The notes under the pieces are model-generated. The model made no database searches. It worked only from the letters and a program-made list of their open reading frames with translations, and was not told where the DNA came from. This document shows positions 47,815-56,613 of a DNA stretch of 64,000 nucleotides, piece by piece. The DNA comes from Micromonospora musae (GTDB lineage Bacteria; Actinomycetota; Actinomycetes; Mycobacteriales; Micromonosporaceae). The stretch is from the NCBI RefSeq assembly GCF_003626635.1, contig NZ_RAZT01000002.1:186001-250000 (forward strand), read 5' to 3'. Position numbers and translations under genes: made by a program. Each line of letters begins with the position of its first letter. Positions within the stretch are counted from its first letter, which is position 1.

Positions 47815-48236
47815 CAGCCGAGGCTAGGCAGGCGTACCCGTTGATTACCCAACGTGATCTCGTGGCCCTCGCCACAGATTGGGGGTGGCGTGGTGGACAG
47901 CCGGGGAGCCGGCGGGTCGTCGATGAACGGACCTCGCGGCCGGGACGAACCGGTCGGTCCACTCAGTCGGGCCCGGCCCGGCCGGAAGCGGGGCAGTCGT
48001 CCACCCTCGGACGCAAGATCACCAAACTCGGCTGTTCAGCCCATGTCACCCTCGGCCGAACGGGCGCGACAGCCCCCGACGCCCGGCGGAATGCGGCGAT
48101 TCGCCTGATCCTGATCACTCACTGAGAACGGACCGCCCGGCGAAGGAATGCATCAGGATGGCGGGTACGTTGCCGGAACCGGGCGTCGTGCACGCGACGG
48201 CGCTCCGTAGGCACCATTTCAGGGAGGTCCGCACCG
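47815..48236. other. 422-nt divergent intergenic region
   Basis: Between the lysozyme-like gene (minus) and the PAC2 gene (plus). I see a small palindrome CGTTG-N6-CAACG near 47843-47858 close to the leftward gene and GGGTAC at 48162-48167 without a good -35. AGGGAGG at 48221-48227 is the ribosome site of the PAC2 gene. No coding sequence or RNA gene is supported. Confidence 0.4.
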
Positions 48237-49154
48237 GTGCTCGACCCACACGAGCTCTACGAGCTCACCGACGATCTGCCCGACCTCGGTCAGCCAGTCC
48301 TGATCCAGGCCCTGACCGGCTTCGTCGACGCCGGAAACGCCAGCCGGCTCGCCCGCGAGCAGCTGCTCACCTCGCTGGACGCCCGCACGATCGCGACCTT
48401 CGACCTCGACCAGCTCTTCGACTACCGCTCCCGCCGACCGATCATGACCTTCGTCGAGGACCACTGGGAGTCGTACGACGCGCCGAAGCTCGAGCTGCAC
48501 CTGCTGCGCGACGACGACGAGACCCCGTTCCTGCTGCTCACCGGCCCGGAGCCGGACGTGCAGTGGGAGCGTTTCGTGGCCGCCGTCGCGGGGCTCACCG
48601 CCCGGCTGGACGTCCGGCTCACCGTCGGGCTCAACTCGATCCCGATGGCGGTGCCGCACACCCGGCCGACCGGGGTGACCGCGCACGCCACCCGCCCCGA
48701 GCTGATCTCCGGGCACGAGCCGTGGCTGCAGCGGGTGCAGGTGCCGGCGAGCGTCGGCCACCTGCTCGAGTTCCGCCTCGGCGAGATGGGGCGCGACGCG
48801 GTCGGCTTCGCGGCCCACGTGCCGCACTACGTCGCGCAGGCCGAGTACCCGGCCGCCGCGGAGGTGCTGCTCACCTCGGTCTCCCGCGCCACCGGGCTGC
48901 TGCTGCCCAACGACGAGCTGCGTTCGTCCGCCGAGGTGATTCGGGTCGAGATCGACCGGCAGGTCGCACAGACCGAGGACGCCGCCGCTCTCGTGCAGGC
49001 GCTCGAGGAGCAGTACGACGCGTTCGCCCGGGGCCGGGGCGAGAAGAACCTGCTCGCGCCCGAGCTGGGTTCGCTGCCGTCGGCCGAGGAGCTGGCTGCC
49101 GAGCTGGAGCGTTTCCTGGCCGAACAGAGCCGCCCCAACGACGGCGGGAACTGA
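48237..49154 (+). CDS. PAC2 family protein (proteasome assembly chaperone-like)
   Basis: A 305-aa soluble protein of the PAC2 family: LIQALTGFVDAGNASRLAREQLL, TFDLDQLFDYRSRRPIMTFVEDHW, FLLLTGPEPDVQWERF and GEMGRDAVGFAAHVPHYVAQAEYP. Actinomycetes have a 20S proteasome, but PAC2 proteins here have no proven role. GTG 48237 follows AGGGAGG. The C-terminal helices (QALEEQYDAFARG) may dimerise. Confidence 0.87.
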   Translation: MLDPHELYELTDDLPDLGQPVLIQALTGFVDAGNASRLAREQLLTSLDARTIATFDLDQLFDYRSRRPIMTFVEDHWESYDAPKLELHLLRDDDETPFLLLTGPEPDVQWERFVAAVAGLTARLDVRLTVGLNSIPMAVPHTRPTGVTAHATRPELISGHEPWLQRVQVPASVGHLLEFRLGEMGRDAVGFAAHVPHYVAQAEYPAAAEVLLTSVSRATGLLLPNDELRSSAEVIRVEIDRQVAQTEDAAALVQALEEQYDAFARGRGEKNLLAPELGSLPSAEELAAELERFLAEQSRPNDGGN

Positions 49155-49257
49155 CGACCACGGGCGCGCGCTCCTCGCGGGCGGCGGCGTCCCCGCGAAG
49201 CGCGACACCCGGTACGCCGAGACGGCGTACCGGCCGCTGATGCGGCAGGCTGGGGGC

Positions 49258-50055
49258 ATGCGCCTGGCGACCTGGAACGTGAACTCGGTGAAGGCCCGGC
49301 TTCCCCGGCTGCTCGACTGGCTCGACAGCACCGCGCCGGACGTGGTCTGCCTCCAGGAGACCAAGTGCCCGGACGGCGCGTTCCCGGTGGCGGAGGTGGG
49401 CGAGCTGGGCTACACCGTGGCGAGCCACAGCGACGGCCGGTGGAACGGGGTGGCCCTGCTCTCCCGGGTCGGACTGGTCGACGTGACGGTCGGGTTCCCC
49501 GGGGAGCCGGGGTTCCCCGAGCCCGAGGCTCGCGCCATCTCGGCCACCTGCGACGGGCTGCGCGTCTGGTCGGTCTACGTGCCGAACGGGCGGACGCCGG
49601 ACGACCCGCACTACGCGTACAAGCTGGCCTGGTTCGCCGCGCTGCGCGACGCGCTGGAGGAGGAGCTCGCCCGGGGGCTGCCGCTGGCCGTCTGCGGGGA
49701 CTTCAACGTGGCCCCGACCGACGCCGACGTCTGGGACCCGGCCGTCTTCGTCCACTCGACCCACGTCACGCCGGCCGAGCGCGCGGCGCTGGCCGCGCTG
49801 CGCGACCTCGGTCTGGTCGACGTGGTCCCCACCCCCATGAAGGGGCCGCACCCGTTCACCTACTGGGACTACCGGGCGGGCATGTTCCACCAGAACAAGG
49901 GCATGCGGATCGACCTGGTGTACGCCTCGGCGCCGTTCGCCCGGTCGGTCAGCTCCGCGTACGTGGACCGGGAGGCGCGCAAGGGCAAGGGCCCCTCCGA
50001 CCACGCGCCGATCGTCGTCGACGCCGACCTGGTGCCGGCGGTCGAGGCGTTCTGA
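49258..50055 (+). CDS. xthA: Exodeoxyribonuclease III (AP endonuclease)
   Basis: A 265-aa ExoIII: ATWNVNSVKARLPRLL, VVCLQETKC (metal Glu), SHSDGRWNGVALLSR, VYVPNGRTPDDPHY, CGDFNVAPTDADVWDP and the ending GPSDHAPIVVDADL (catalytic Asp-His). It cleaves abasic sites and 3'-blocked ends in base excision repair. The start codon follows CAGGCT-GGGGGC, so it is weakly leaderless-like. Normal length. Confidence 0.9.
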   Translation: MRLATWNVNSVKARLPRLLDWLDSTAPDVVCLQETKCPDGAFPVAEVGELGYTVASHSDGRWNGVALLSRVGLVDVTVGFPGEPGFPEPEARAISATCDGLRVWSVYVPNGRTPDDPHYAYKLAWFAALRDALEEELARGLPLAVCGDFNVAPTDADVWDPAVFVHSTHVTPAERAALAALRDLGLVDVVPTPMKGPHPFTYWDYRAGMFHQNKGMRIDLVYASAPFARSVSSAYVDREARKGKGPSDHAPIVVDADLVPAVEAF

Positions 50056-50073
50056 GGTGGTTAGGGTGGGGCC

Positions 50074-50370
50074 ATGGCAGTTGTGAAGATCAACGCAATC
50101 GACGTCCCGCCCGGTGCCGGCGCGGAGCTGGAGAAGCGCTTCGCGGCGCGGGCCGGCGCCGTGGAGAACTCCCCCGGGTTCCTCGGCTTCGAGCTGCTCC
50201 GGCCGGTCGCCGGGGAGAGCCGCTACTTCGTCTACACGAAGTGGGAGTCGGAGGAGGCCTACCAGGCCTGGGCCGCCGGCCCCGCCCGCGCCGCGCACGG
50301 CGGGCAGCAGCGCCCGGTCTCCACCGGCGCCAACCTGCTGGAGTTCGAGGTCGTCCAGCAGGTCCCCTGA
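50074..50370 (+). CDS. mhuD: MhuD-like haem-degrading monooxygenase (ABM fold)
   Basis: A 98-aa antibiotic-biosynthesis-monooxygenase-fold protein, close to Mycobacterium tuberculosis MhuD from memory. It keeps the key residues Asn7 (VVKINAI), Trp66 (AYQAWAAG) and the haem ligand His75 (ARAAHGG) at the same numbers. MhuD dimers bind two haems and release iron with mycobilin products. ATG 50074 is 6 nt after TAGGGT, with no ribosome site: leaderless. It is followed by a long palindrome. An iron role is supported by the siderophore importer at 58.5 kb. Confidence 0.85.
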   Translation: MAVVKINAIDVPPGAGAELEKRFAARAGAVENSPGFLGFELLRPVAGESRYFVYTKWESEEAYQAWAAGPARAAHGGQQRPVSTGANLLEFEVVQQVP

Positions 50371-50384
50371 CCCCCTCCACTTCG

Positions 50385-50445
50385 GTTGATCATGAGGTTG
50401 GCGCTGAATGGAAGCGCTCCACCGGGCGCTAACTTCATGATCAAC
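50385..50445. repeat. Long inverted repeat, REP-like, probable terminator
   Basis: GTTGATCATGAGGTTGGCGC (50385-50404) pairs with GCGCTAACTTCATGATCAAC (50426-50445): 20 bp including two G-U pairs, with a 21-nt loop containing its own TGGA/TCCA pairing. It lies between the convergent mhuD-like and sortase genes. AT-rich TGATCATG arms are unlike the surrounding DNA; similar sequences recur in Micromonospora intergenic regions to my recollection. Confidence 0.65.
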
Positions 50446-50479
50446 GCGTCGAGGGCGGCCGGCGAGGGGCCGGGCGGGG

Positions 50480-51262
50480 TCAGCTGGGTGAGGGGTGGGC
50501 GGCGACGAGGGAGGCGAAGGCGATGACGTTGTCGGCGTAGCCCTCACGGCCGCCCACGAACTCGCCACCGCACGTGATCAACCGCAGTCCGGGCGGGCCC
50601 TCGTGGCCGTAGACCCGGTCGGCCGGCAGGTGGTCCTTCGGGAAACGCTCCACCGAGTCGACCCGGAACACCACCACCGACCCGTCCGCCCGCGCCACCT
50701 GGACGGTGTCACCCGGCTTCAGCTTGCCCAGGTCGTAGAAGACCGACGGGCCCTCCTTGGTGTCCACGTGCCCGACGATCACCGCCGGTCCGGGCTCGCC
50801 GGGGGTGGGCCCCTGGTCGTACCAGCCGGTCTCGTTGTGCCGCTCCAACGGCGGCACGCCGATCGAGCCGTCCCGGGCCTGCCCGACCGGCGCCACCGGG
50901 GCGGAGACGTTGATCGTCGGCATCGAGAGACTCACCGGCCGGCTCGCCCGCAGCGCGCCGCTGCCGTCGCCCGCCGAGCGGTCCCCGCCGCCCGCGGTCC
51001 ACTCCAGGGGGTCGGCCGAACGGCCCAGCCCCACGCCGGTCGCGAAGACACCGGCCAGCACCAGCACGATGGCCAGCGGCAGGGTCCAGGGCGAGCGCCG
51101 GGGCCGCCGGGGCCGGACGCCGGCGCCCCGGCCGGCAGCGGGGCGCACCGGCGGGGGCGGCTGCGCGGTGATCGCGTGGGTGATGGAGACCCGTTGGGCG
51201 AGCGCCGAACGGTCGGCCGGTGATCCGACCGGCGGGCGAGGGGCGGGGCGCGGGGCCGGCAT
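50480..51262 (-). CDS. Class F-like sortase
   Basis: A 260-aa membrane-anchored transpeptidase: a basic N-terminus, one membrane helix at about 60-80 (LPLAIVLVLAGVFATGVGLG), then an extracellular sortase domain with His165 (VGHVDT), Cys231 (LITCGG) and Arg239. Short class F-type spacing and actinobacterial origin fit. ATG 51262 is 5 nt after the stop of the upstream partner gene, so both form an operon. The N-terminal ~55 residues are Pro/Arg-rich. No LPxTG substrate is seen in the window. Confidence 0.86.
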   Translation of the reverse strand: MPAPRPAPRPPVGSPADRSALAQRVSITHAITAQPPPPVRPAAGRGAGVRPRRPRRSPWTLPLAIVLVLAGVFATGVGLGRSADPLEWTAGGGDRSAGDGSGALRASRPVSLSMPTINVSAPVAPVGQARDGSIGVPPLERHNETGWYDQGPTPGEPGPAVIVGHVDTKEGPSVFYDLGKLKPGDTVQVARADGSVVVFRVDSVERFPKDHLPADRVYGHEGPPGLRLITCGGEFVGGREGYADNVIAFASLVAAHPSPS

Positions 51263-51267
51263 CGGTC

Positions 51268-51885
51268 TCAGCCTCGGCCGGAGCCGCGCACGGCACGCGG
51301 CCTGCGCAGCGCGAAGAGGGCGACGACCAGCCCGGCTACGGCCAGCGCCACCCCGAGCGGCACCAGCAGACCACCGGTGAAGCCGCCCGCGGTGCCGCCG
51401 AACCCGGTGGCCGGGCCCCGGCTCGGCTTCACCGACTTCACCACCTGGAGCATCGTCGAGGCGGTCTCGCCGTCGCGGCACTCGAGCTTGACGCGGTAGT
51501 TGCCGGGACGGGTGCGCTCGCGCACCATCGGCGCGGCGGTGAGCAACCCCCGCTGCGGCTGCACCTGGACGCGACCGAACGCGTCCGACACCACGATCGC
51601 GGGGACCGAATTGTCGCGGCAGCTGGCCTTGACGCCGACCAGGAAGCCCGGCTGGACGGTGCTCGGGCTGACCTCCACGAAGACGTCCACGATCGGGTTC
51701 GGCTGGGGTGCGGCGACCGGGTCCGGCTGCTCCGACGCGCTGGGCTCGGGAGCGGCCTGCGAGTAGGCGGCCGGTGAGGCGAGCACCTGGCTCGGCGGGC
51801 CTTCGACGGCCGCCTCCCGTCCGGCCGCCACCACCAGCAGCAGGCCGGCGATCATGGCCGACAGGACGAATTCACCGCGGGTCAT
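51268..51885 (-). CDS. Secreted/membrane protein encoded with the sortase
   Basis: A 205-aa protein: signal peptide (VLSAMIAGLLLVVAAG), Pro/Ala linker, an Ig-like domain (about 65-145) with two cysteines (KASCRDNS and KLECRDGE), then one C-terminal membrane helix (LLVPLGVALAVAGLVVALFAL) and an Arg-rich tail. The layout resembles a sortase substrate but I see no LPxTG-type motif before the helix. Start ATG 51885. Its tight coupling suggests it is a partner of the sortase. Confidence 0.72.
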   Translation of the reverse strand: MTRGEFVLSAMIAGLLLVVAAGREAAVEGPPSQVLASPAAYSQAAPEPSASEQPDPVAAPQPNPIVDVFVEVSPSTVQPGFLVGVKASCRDNSVPAIVVSDAFGRVQVQPQRGLLTAAPMVRERTRPGNYRVKLECRDGETASTMLQVVKSVKPSRGPATGFGGTAGGFTGGLLVPLGVALAVAGLVVALFALRRPRAVRGSGRG

Positions 51886-52020
51886 GCGCGATGCCTCCTC
51901 CCGACGCCGGGTGGCCGGACAGACGCGGGCTGCCCGGACTGCCGTACGAGATGGATCCTCTCATTCCTGGGCGAACATCACATCGGATCCGGCGGGATGG
52001 TCGCGTAGGCTCGGATCGCT

Positions 52021-52737
52021 GTGACCTCCATCGACCATGACCCCGCACGCGCCACGCCGCGTCCACCCGCCCGGACGATCCGTACCTTCCATCCGCGACG
52101 GGGCCGGATGAGTGGCCGGCAGACCGACGCGCTGGACCGGCTCTTCACGGCGTACGGCCTGGACGTGCCGGACGGACCGGGCGCCCCGATCGACTTGGCC
52201 GGCCTCTTCGGCCGGACGGCGCCCGTGGTGCTGGAGATCGGATCGGGCATGGGCGACACCACTGCGGCGATGGCCTCCGCCGACCCGGATCGAGATTATC
52301 TGGCGGTCGAGGTGCACACGCCGGGAATCGCCAACCTCCTCGACCTCGTGGAGCGGCACGGTCTGCGCAATGTGCGGGTGGCGCAGGGTGACGCCCTGGA
52401 GCTGGCCCGCCGGCTGCCGCCCGGCTCGCTCGACGCGGTGCACGTCTTCTTCCCCGACCCGTGGCCGAAGTCGCGGCACCACAAGCGACGGCTGATCCAG
52501 CCGACCCACGTGGCCCTGCTGCGCGACCGGCTGACGTCCGGCGGCGTCCTGCACTGCGCCACCGACTGGGCCGAGTACGCCGAGGCGATGCGGGAGACGC
52601 TCGACGCCGACCCGGAGCTGGTCAACCCGCACGGGGGCTTCGCGCCGCGCCCGGCGCACCGGCCGGTGACGAAGTTCGAACGGCGCGCCCTGGTGGCCGA
52701 CCGCCCTGTCGCCGACCTGATCTACCGCCGCCGCTGA
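52021..52737 (+). CDS. trmB: tRNA (guanine-N7-)-methyltransferase
   Basis: A 238-aa SAM-dependent enzyme making m7G46 in tRNA: VLEIGSGMGDTTAAMA (SAM loop), LAVEVHTPGI, and the family motif VHVFFPDPWPKSRHHKRRL, followed by HCATDWAEYAEAM. GTG 52021 is 9 nt after TAGGCT with no ribosome site, so it is leaderless. N-terminal ~25 residues are an actinobacterial extension (RTFHPRRGRMSGRQ). Single gene. Confidence 0.9.
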   Translation: MTSIDHDPARATPRPPARTIRTFHPRRGRMSGRQTDALDRLFTAYGLDVPDGPGAPIDLAGLFGRTAPVVLEIGSGMGDTTAAMASADPDRDYLAVEVHTPGIANLLDLVERHGLRNVRVAQGDALELARRLPPGSLDAVHVFFPDPWPKSRHHKRRLIQPTHVALLRDRLTSGGVLHCATDWAEYAEAMRETLDADPELVNPHGGFAPRPAHRPVTKFERRALVADRPVADLIYRRR

Positions 52738-52843
52738 GCAGACCGACGCCGCCGAGGAGACCGCCGGGGACGAGCGTCACTTTCTGATGATCCGTCACCC
52801 CGGTTGGCGGAGAGCACCATGATCCAGGCACCATTGACGGGTT

Positions 52844-55348
52844 ATGACGCTCACCGCCGCGCTGCCCGCGACCGCCGACCCCGACACCCTCTACGACGCG
52901 TTCGCCGGCTGGGCCAAGGAGCGCGGTCTCGACCTCTACCCCCACCAGGAGGAGGCGGTCATCGAGATCGTCTCCGGGGCCAACGTGATCATGAATACGC
53001 CGACCGGCTCCGGTAAGAGCCTGGTCGCGATCGCGGCGCACTTCGCGGCCCTGGCCGACGACCGGACGACCTTCTACACCGCGCCGATCAAGGCGCTGGT
53101 CTCGGAGAAGTTCTTCGCCCTCTGCGAGGTCTTCGGCGCCGAGAACGTCGGCATGCTCACCGGCGACGCCAGCGTCAACGCCGACGCCCCGATCATCTGC
53201 TGCACCGCGGAGATCCTGGCGAACCTCGCACTGCGCGAGGGCAGCCGGGCCGACGTCGGCCAGGTGGTCATGGACGAGTTCCACTTCTACGCCGAACCCG
53301 ACCGCGGCTGGGCCTGGCAGGTGCCGCTCATCGAGCTGCCCCAGGCACAGTTCATCCTGATGTCGGCCACCCTCGGCGACACCACCCGCTTCGTCGACGA
53401 CCTGACCCGGCGTAACGGGCGGCCGACCGCCGTCGTCCGCTCGGCCGAGCGGCCCGTCCCGCTCCTCTTCTCGTACGCGATGACGCCGCTGCACGAGACG
53501 CTCGAGGAGCTGCTGGAGACGAAGCAGGCCCCGGTCTACGTCGTGCACTTCACCCAGGCCGCCGCCCTGGAGCGCGCCCAGGCGCTGATGAGCGTCAACG
53601 TCTCCACCCGCGCCGAGAAGGACATGATCGCCCAGGCCATCGGGAACTTCCGGTTCACCTCCGGCTTCGGCAAGACCCTGTCCCGGCTGGTGCGCCACGG
53701 CATCGGCGTGCACCACGCGGGCATGCTGCCCAAGTACCGCCGACTCGTCGAGACCCTCGCCCAGGCCGGGCTGCTCAAGGTCATCTGCGGCACCGACACC
53801 CTCGGGGTCGGCATCAACGTGCCGATCCGCACCGTGCTCTTCACCGGCCTGTCGAAGTACGACGGGACGCGCACCCGGCTGCTCAAGGCCCGCGAGTTCC
53901 ACCAGATCGCCGGGCGCGCCGGTCGGGCCGGCTTCGACACGATCGGCCGGGTGGTGGTGCAGGCCCCGGAGCACGTGATCGACAACGAGAAGGCCCTGGC
54001 CAAGGCGGGCGACGACCCGAAGAAGCGGCGCAAGGTGGTCAAGAAGAAGCCGCCGGAGGGGTCGATCGGCTGGGGTGAGGCGACCTTCCAGCGCCTCGTC
54101 GAGGCCGAGCCGGAGCCGCTCACCTCCAGCTTCCAGGTCAGCCACTCGATGCTGCTCAACGTCATCGGGCGGCCCGGTGACGCGTTCACCGCGATGCGGC
54201 ACCTGCTCACCGACAACCACGAGGACCGGGCCGCGCAGCGTCGGCACATCCGCCGGGCGATCGCCATCTACCGGGCGCTGCGCGCCGGTGGCGTGGTCGA
54301 GGAGCTGGCCGAGCCGGACGAGACCGGCCGGCGGGTCCGGCTCACCGTCGACCTCCAGCTCGACTTCGCGCTCAACCAGCCGCTCTCGCCGCTGGCCCTG
54401 GCCACCGTCGAGCTGCTGGACCGGGAGTCCCCGTCGTACCCGCTCGACGTGCTGTCGGTGATCGAGTCGATCCTCGACGACCCGCGCCAGGTGCTCTCCG
54501 CCCAGCAGTTCAAGGCCCGGGGCGAGGCGGTCGCCGCGATGAAGGCCGAGGGGATCGAGTACGAGGCCCGCCTCGAACTGCTCGACGAGGTCACCTGGCC
54601 CAAGCCCCTCGCCGAGCTGCTGGAGTCGGCGTACGAGATGTACCGGCAGGGGCACCCGTGGGTGGCCGACCACCAGCTCTCCCCCAAGTCGGTCGTGCGG
54701 GACATGTACGAGCGCGCGATGACCTTCTCCGAGTACGTCCAGTTCTACGGGCTGTCCCGCTCCGAGGGGCTCGTCCTGCGCTACCTCGCGGACGCGTACA
54801 AGACGCTGCGGCAGACCGTCCCCGAGGACGCCAAGACCGAGGAGCTGATCGACCTCATCGAGTGGCTCGGCGAACTGGTCCGGCAGGTGGACTCCAGCCT
54901 CATCGACGAGTGGGAGCGGCTGCGTAACCCGTCCGACGTCGAGGAGGTCGCCGCCTCGCTCGACGACCGGCCCGCGGCGGTGACCCGCAACGCGCGGGCG
55001 TTCCGGGTGCTGGTGCGCAACGCGCTGTTCCGCCGGGTGGAGCTGGCCGCCCTGCGCCGCTGGGACCTGCTCGGGGAGCTCGACGGCGGCCACGGCTGGC
55101 ACGCCGACGCCTGGGCGGACGCGCTGGAGCCGTACTTCGACACGTACGACGCCATCGGCACCGGGCCGGACGCCCGGGGTCCGGCGCTGCTCATGATCGA
55201 GCAGGGCCGGGAGCGGTGGACGGTCCGGCAGATCCTGGACGACCCCGACGGCGATCACGACTGGGGCATCACCGCCGAGGTCGACCTGGCCGCGTCGGAC
55301 GAGGCCGGCGAGGCGGTCGTCCGGATCACCTCCGTCGGGCAGCTCTGA
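52844..55348 (+). CDS. DEAD/DEAH-box RNA helicase with DUF3516 domain
   Basis: An 834-aa helicase resembling Ski2/Mtr4-type proteins. Walker A NTPTGSGKS at about 47-55, DEFH box in VVMDEFHFYAEPD, MSATLGDTTRF, and the C-terminal core with TDTLGVGINVPIRTVLF and QIAGRAGRAGFD. Residues beyond about 400 match the DUF3516 region found in actinobacteria. ATG 52844 lacks a strong ribosome site. Probably an RNA-remodelling or decay factor by family. Confidence 0.88.
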   Translation: MTLTAALPATADPDTLYDAFAGWAKERGLDLYPHQEEAVIEIVSGANVIMNTPTGSGKSLVAIAAHFAALADDRTTFYTAPIKALVSEKFFALCEVFGAENVGMLTGDASVNADAPIICCTAEILANLALREGSRADVGQVVMDEFHFYAEPDRGWAWQVPLIELPQAQFILMSATLGDTTRFVDDLTRRNGRPTAVVRSAERPVPLLFSYAMTPLHETLEELLETKQAPVYVVHFTQAAALERAQALMSVNVSTRAEKDMIAQAIGNFRFTSGFGKTLSRLVRHGIGVHHAGMLPKYRRLVETLAQAGLLKVICGTDTLGVGINVPIRTVLFTGLSKYDGTRTRLLKAREFHQIAGRAGRAGFDTIGRVVVQAPEHVIDNEKALAKAGDDPKKRRKVVKKKPPEGSIGWGEATFQRLVEAEPEPLTSSFQVSHSMLLNVIGRPGDAFTAMRHLLTDNHEDRAAQRRHIRRAIAIYRALRAGGVVEELAEPDETGRRVRLTVDLQLDFALNQPLSPLALATVELLDRESPSYPLDVLSVIESILDDPRQVLSAQQFKARGEAVAAMKAEGIEYEARLELLDEVTWPKPLAELLESAYEMYRQGHPWVADHQLSPKSVVRDMYERAMTFSEYVQFYGLSRSEGLVLRYLADAYKTLRQTVPEDAKTEELIDLIEWLGELVRQVDSSLIDEWERLRNPSDVEEVAASLDDRPAAVTRNARAFRVLVRNALFRRVELAALRRWDLLGELDGGHGWHADAWADALEPYFDTYDAIGTGPDARGPALLMIEQGRERWTVRQILDDPDGDHDWGITAEVDLAASDEAGEAVVRITSVGQL

Positions 55349-55369
55349 ACTCCGCCCGCAGGAAGCGGG

Positions 55370-56359
55370 TCACGGCAGGGGGTTGGGCGGCCCGAGGTAG
55401 GGGAAGTGGGGCAGCATGTCGTCGTGCGGCTGGAGCCCCGTCGGCGGGACCTTGCCGTTGGAGAGCCAGGCGAAGCGGTAGCTGAAGACGTCGTCGACGA
55501 GCGCCCGACCGTTGGGGTAGGACGCGGGCCGGCTCCGGTCGTACTGCAGGATGTCGGGTAGGCACTGGAGGGCGGTCTTCCTGGCCTCCTCCGGCGAGTA
55601 GCCACCCTGCTCCAGCAGCTGGGACCACGGGCCCAGGTAGTTCGCCACGTCGTCGGCGGGCTGACGGGAGTTGTACCGGTTCTTCTCGCCGTCGGGATTG
55701 ACGAACGGGTTGATGGTCGGGTTTCCACCGCGGTCCATCTGCTCCAGCTTGCCGTCGCGGCGCCGGCTGATCGAGGCCCACACCCCGATCGTCGTGCCGC
55801 CGAGCAGGTCGGAGGGTACGTCCAGCGCGATGCTGTCGACGTTGTTGTTGGCGAAGTCGTCGTTCCCGGTCCATTTCAACCCGTGCAGGGCGCCCTCGAC
55901 GTCGGCGAAGAACGGGTCGCTGCGTAGCCCGGCACAGAACCGGATCGGACCCGGTTCGTCGATGAGGACGGGCTGGACCGTGCCGTCGAAGCTGACCGGG
56001 AAGGACTCGGCGAGCACCCGGCCGGCAGGCTCGGGCTGGCGGGCGTCGGCCCCGGTGGCGTACCAGGCGGTCCCCGTCTGGCTGCCGTTGGCGTACTCGG
56101 AGAAGGTGAAGGTGAAAGCGAGGTCGGCGTGCGCGTCGCCGTCGGTGTCGATGTTGATCCGGTAGACCGCGTCGGGACAGAACTCCGGGCCGGTGGTGGC
56201 CGGCGGCACCGGAGGCGGGGCGACCGTCGGATTCGCATCGATGATCAGGATCGTCCGGCCGGGATCCTCCATCGAGGTGAAGGCGTACAGGTCGGTGAGT
56301 TCGAGGCGGCGGTCGTCACCGGGAAATCCCAGGTTGTCGGCGCTGAAGTGGTTGGACAT
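55370..56359 (-). CDS. DUF4331 family protein
   Basis: A 329-aa protein starting MSNHFSADNLGFPGDDRRLELTDLYAFTS, the DUF4331 signature. Further motifs DAVYRINIDTDGDAHADLAFTFTFSE and the ending FSYRFAWLSNGKVPPTGLQPHDDML fit. Despite its beta-rich, often secreted family, no signal peptide is visible here, so it is probably cytosolic. The function is unknown. Confidence 0.84.
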   Translation of the reverse strand: MSNHFSADNLGFPGDDRRLELTDLYAFTSMEDPGRTILIIDANPTVAPPPVPPATTGPEFCPDAVYRINIDTDGDAHADLAFTFTFSEYANGSQTGTAWYATGADARQPEPAGRVLAESFPVSFDGTVQPVLIDEPGPIRFCAGLRSDPFFADVEGALHGLKWTGNDDFANNNVDSIALDVPSDLLGGTTIGVWASISRRRDGKLEQMDRGGNPTINPFVNPDGEKNRYNSRQPADDVANYLGPWSQLLEQGGYSPEEARKTALQCLPDILQYDRSRPASYPNGRALVDDVFSYRFAWLSNGKVPPTGLQPHDDMLPHFPYLGPPNPLP

Positions 56360-56565
56360 GAGGCTCCTCGACGGTCAGGGCGGGGTGTCGGTCACGGGGA
56401 AACTCCGGCGGCGCCCGCCGCCGCTGGGCACCGGCTGCTCGGTCTGCTCACGACGGGACGCTAGTGAGGCCGAGGTCCACCCACAGGCGATTCAGGTACT
56501 CGCGCCCGACCGAGTGAAGGGTCTGGTCCGCCCCTTTTCGTCCGGTGGGCGATGTCAGCCCCGTC

Positions 56566-56587
56566 GATTAGAATGTATGTACTAATC
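56566..56587. promoter_or_regulatory. Palindrome over the -10 region of the 214-aa gene
   Basis: GATTAG (56566-56571), ten bases and CTAATC (56582-56587) form an inverted repeat that includes TAGAAT (56569-56574), the likely -10. Upstream, ATGTCAGCC ends exactly 8 nt before TAGAAT, recalling the RecA-independent damage promoter TTGTCRGTG-N8-TANNNT (6 of 9 in the first box). A repressor site or damage promoter is possible. Confidence 0.45.
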
Positions 56588-56613
56588 ACGGCTGCTGAGC
56601 TGGGAGGACGCCC

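Noticed and set aside
51268-51885. LPxTG cell-wall sorting signal in the sortase partner
   Set aside because: The C-terminal helix and Arg tail are there, but no LPxTG or close variant precedes them.
52622-55258. 878-codon minus-strand open frame opposite trmB and the DUF3516 helicase
   Set aside because: Antisense shadow of two well-supported genes; no start signal and no recognisable domain.
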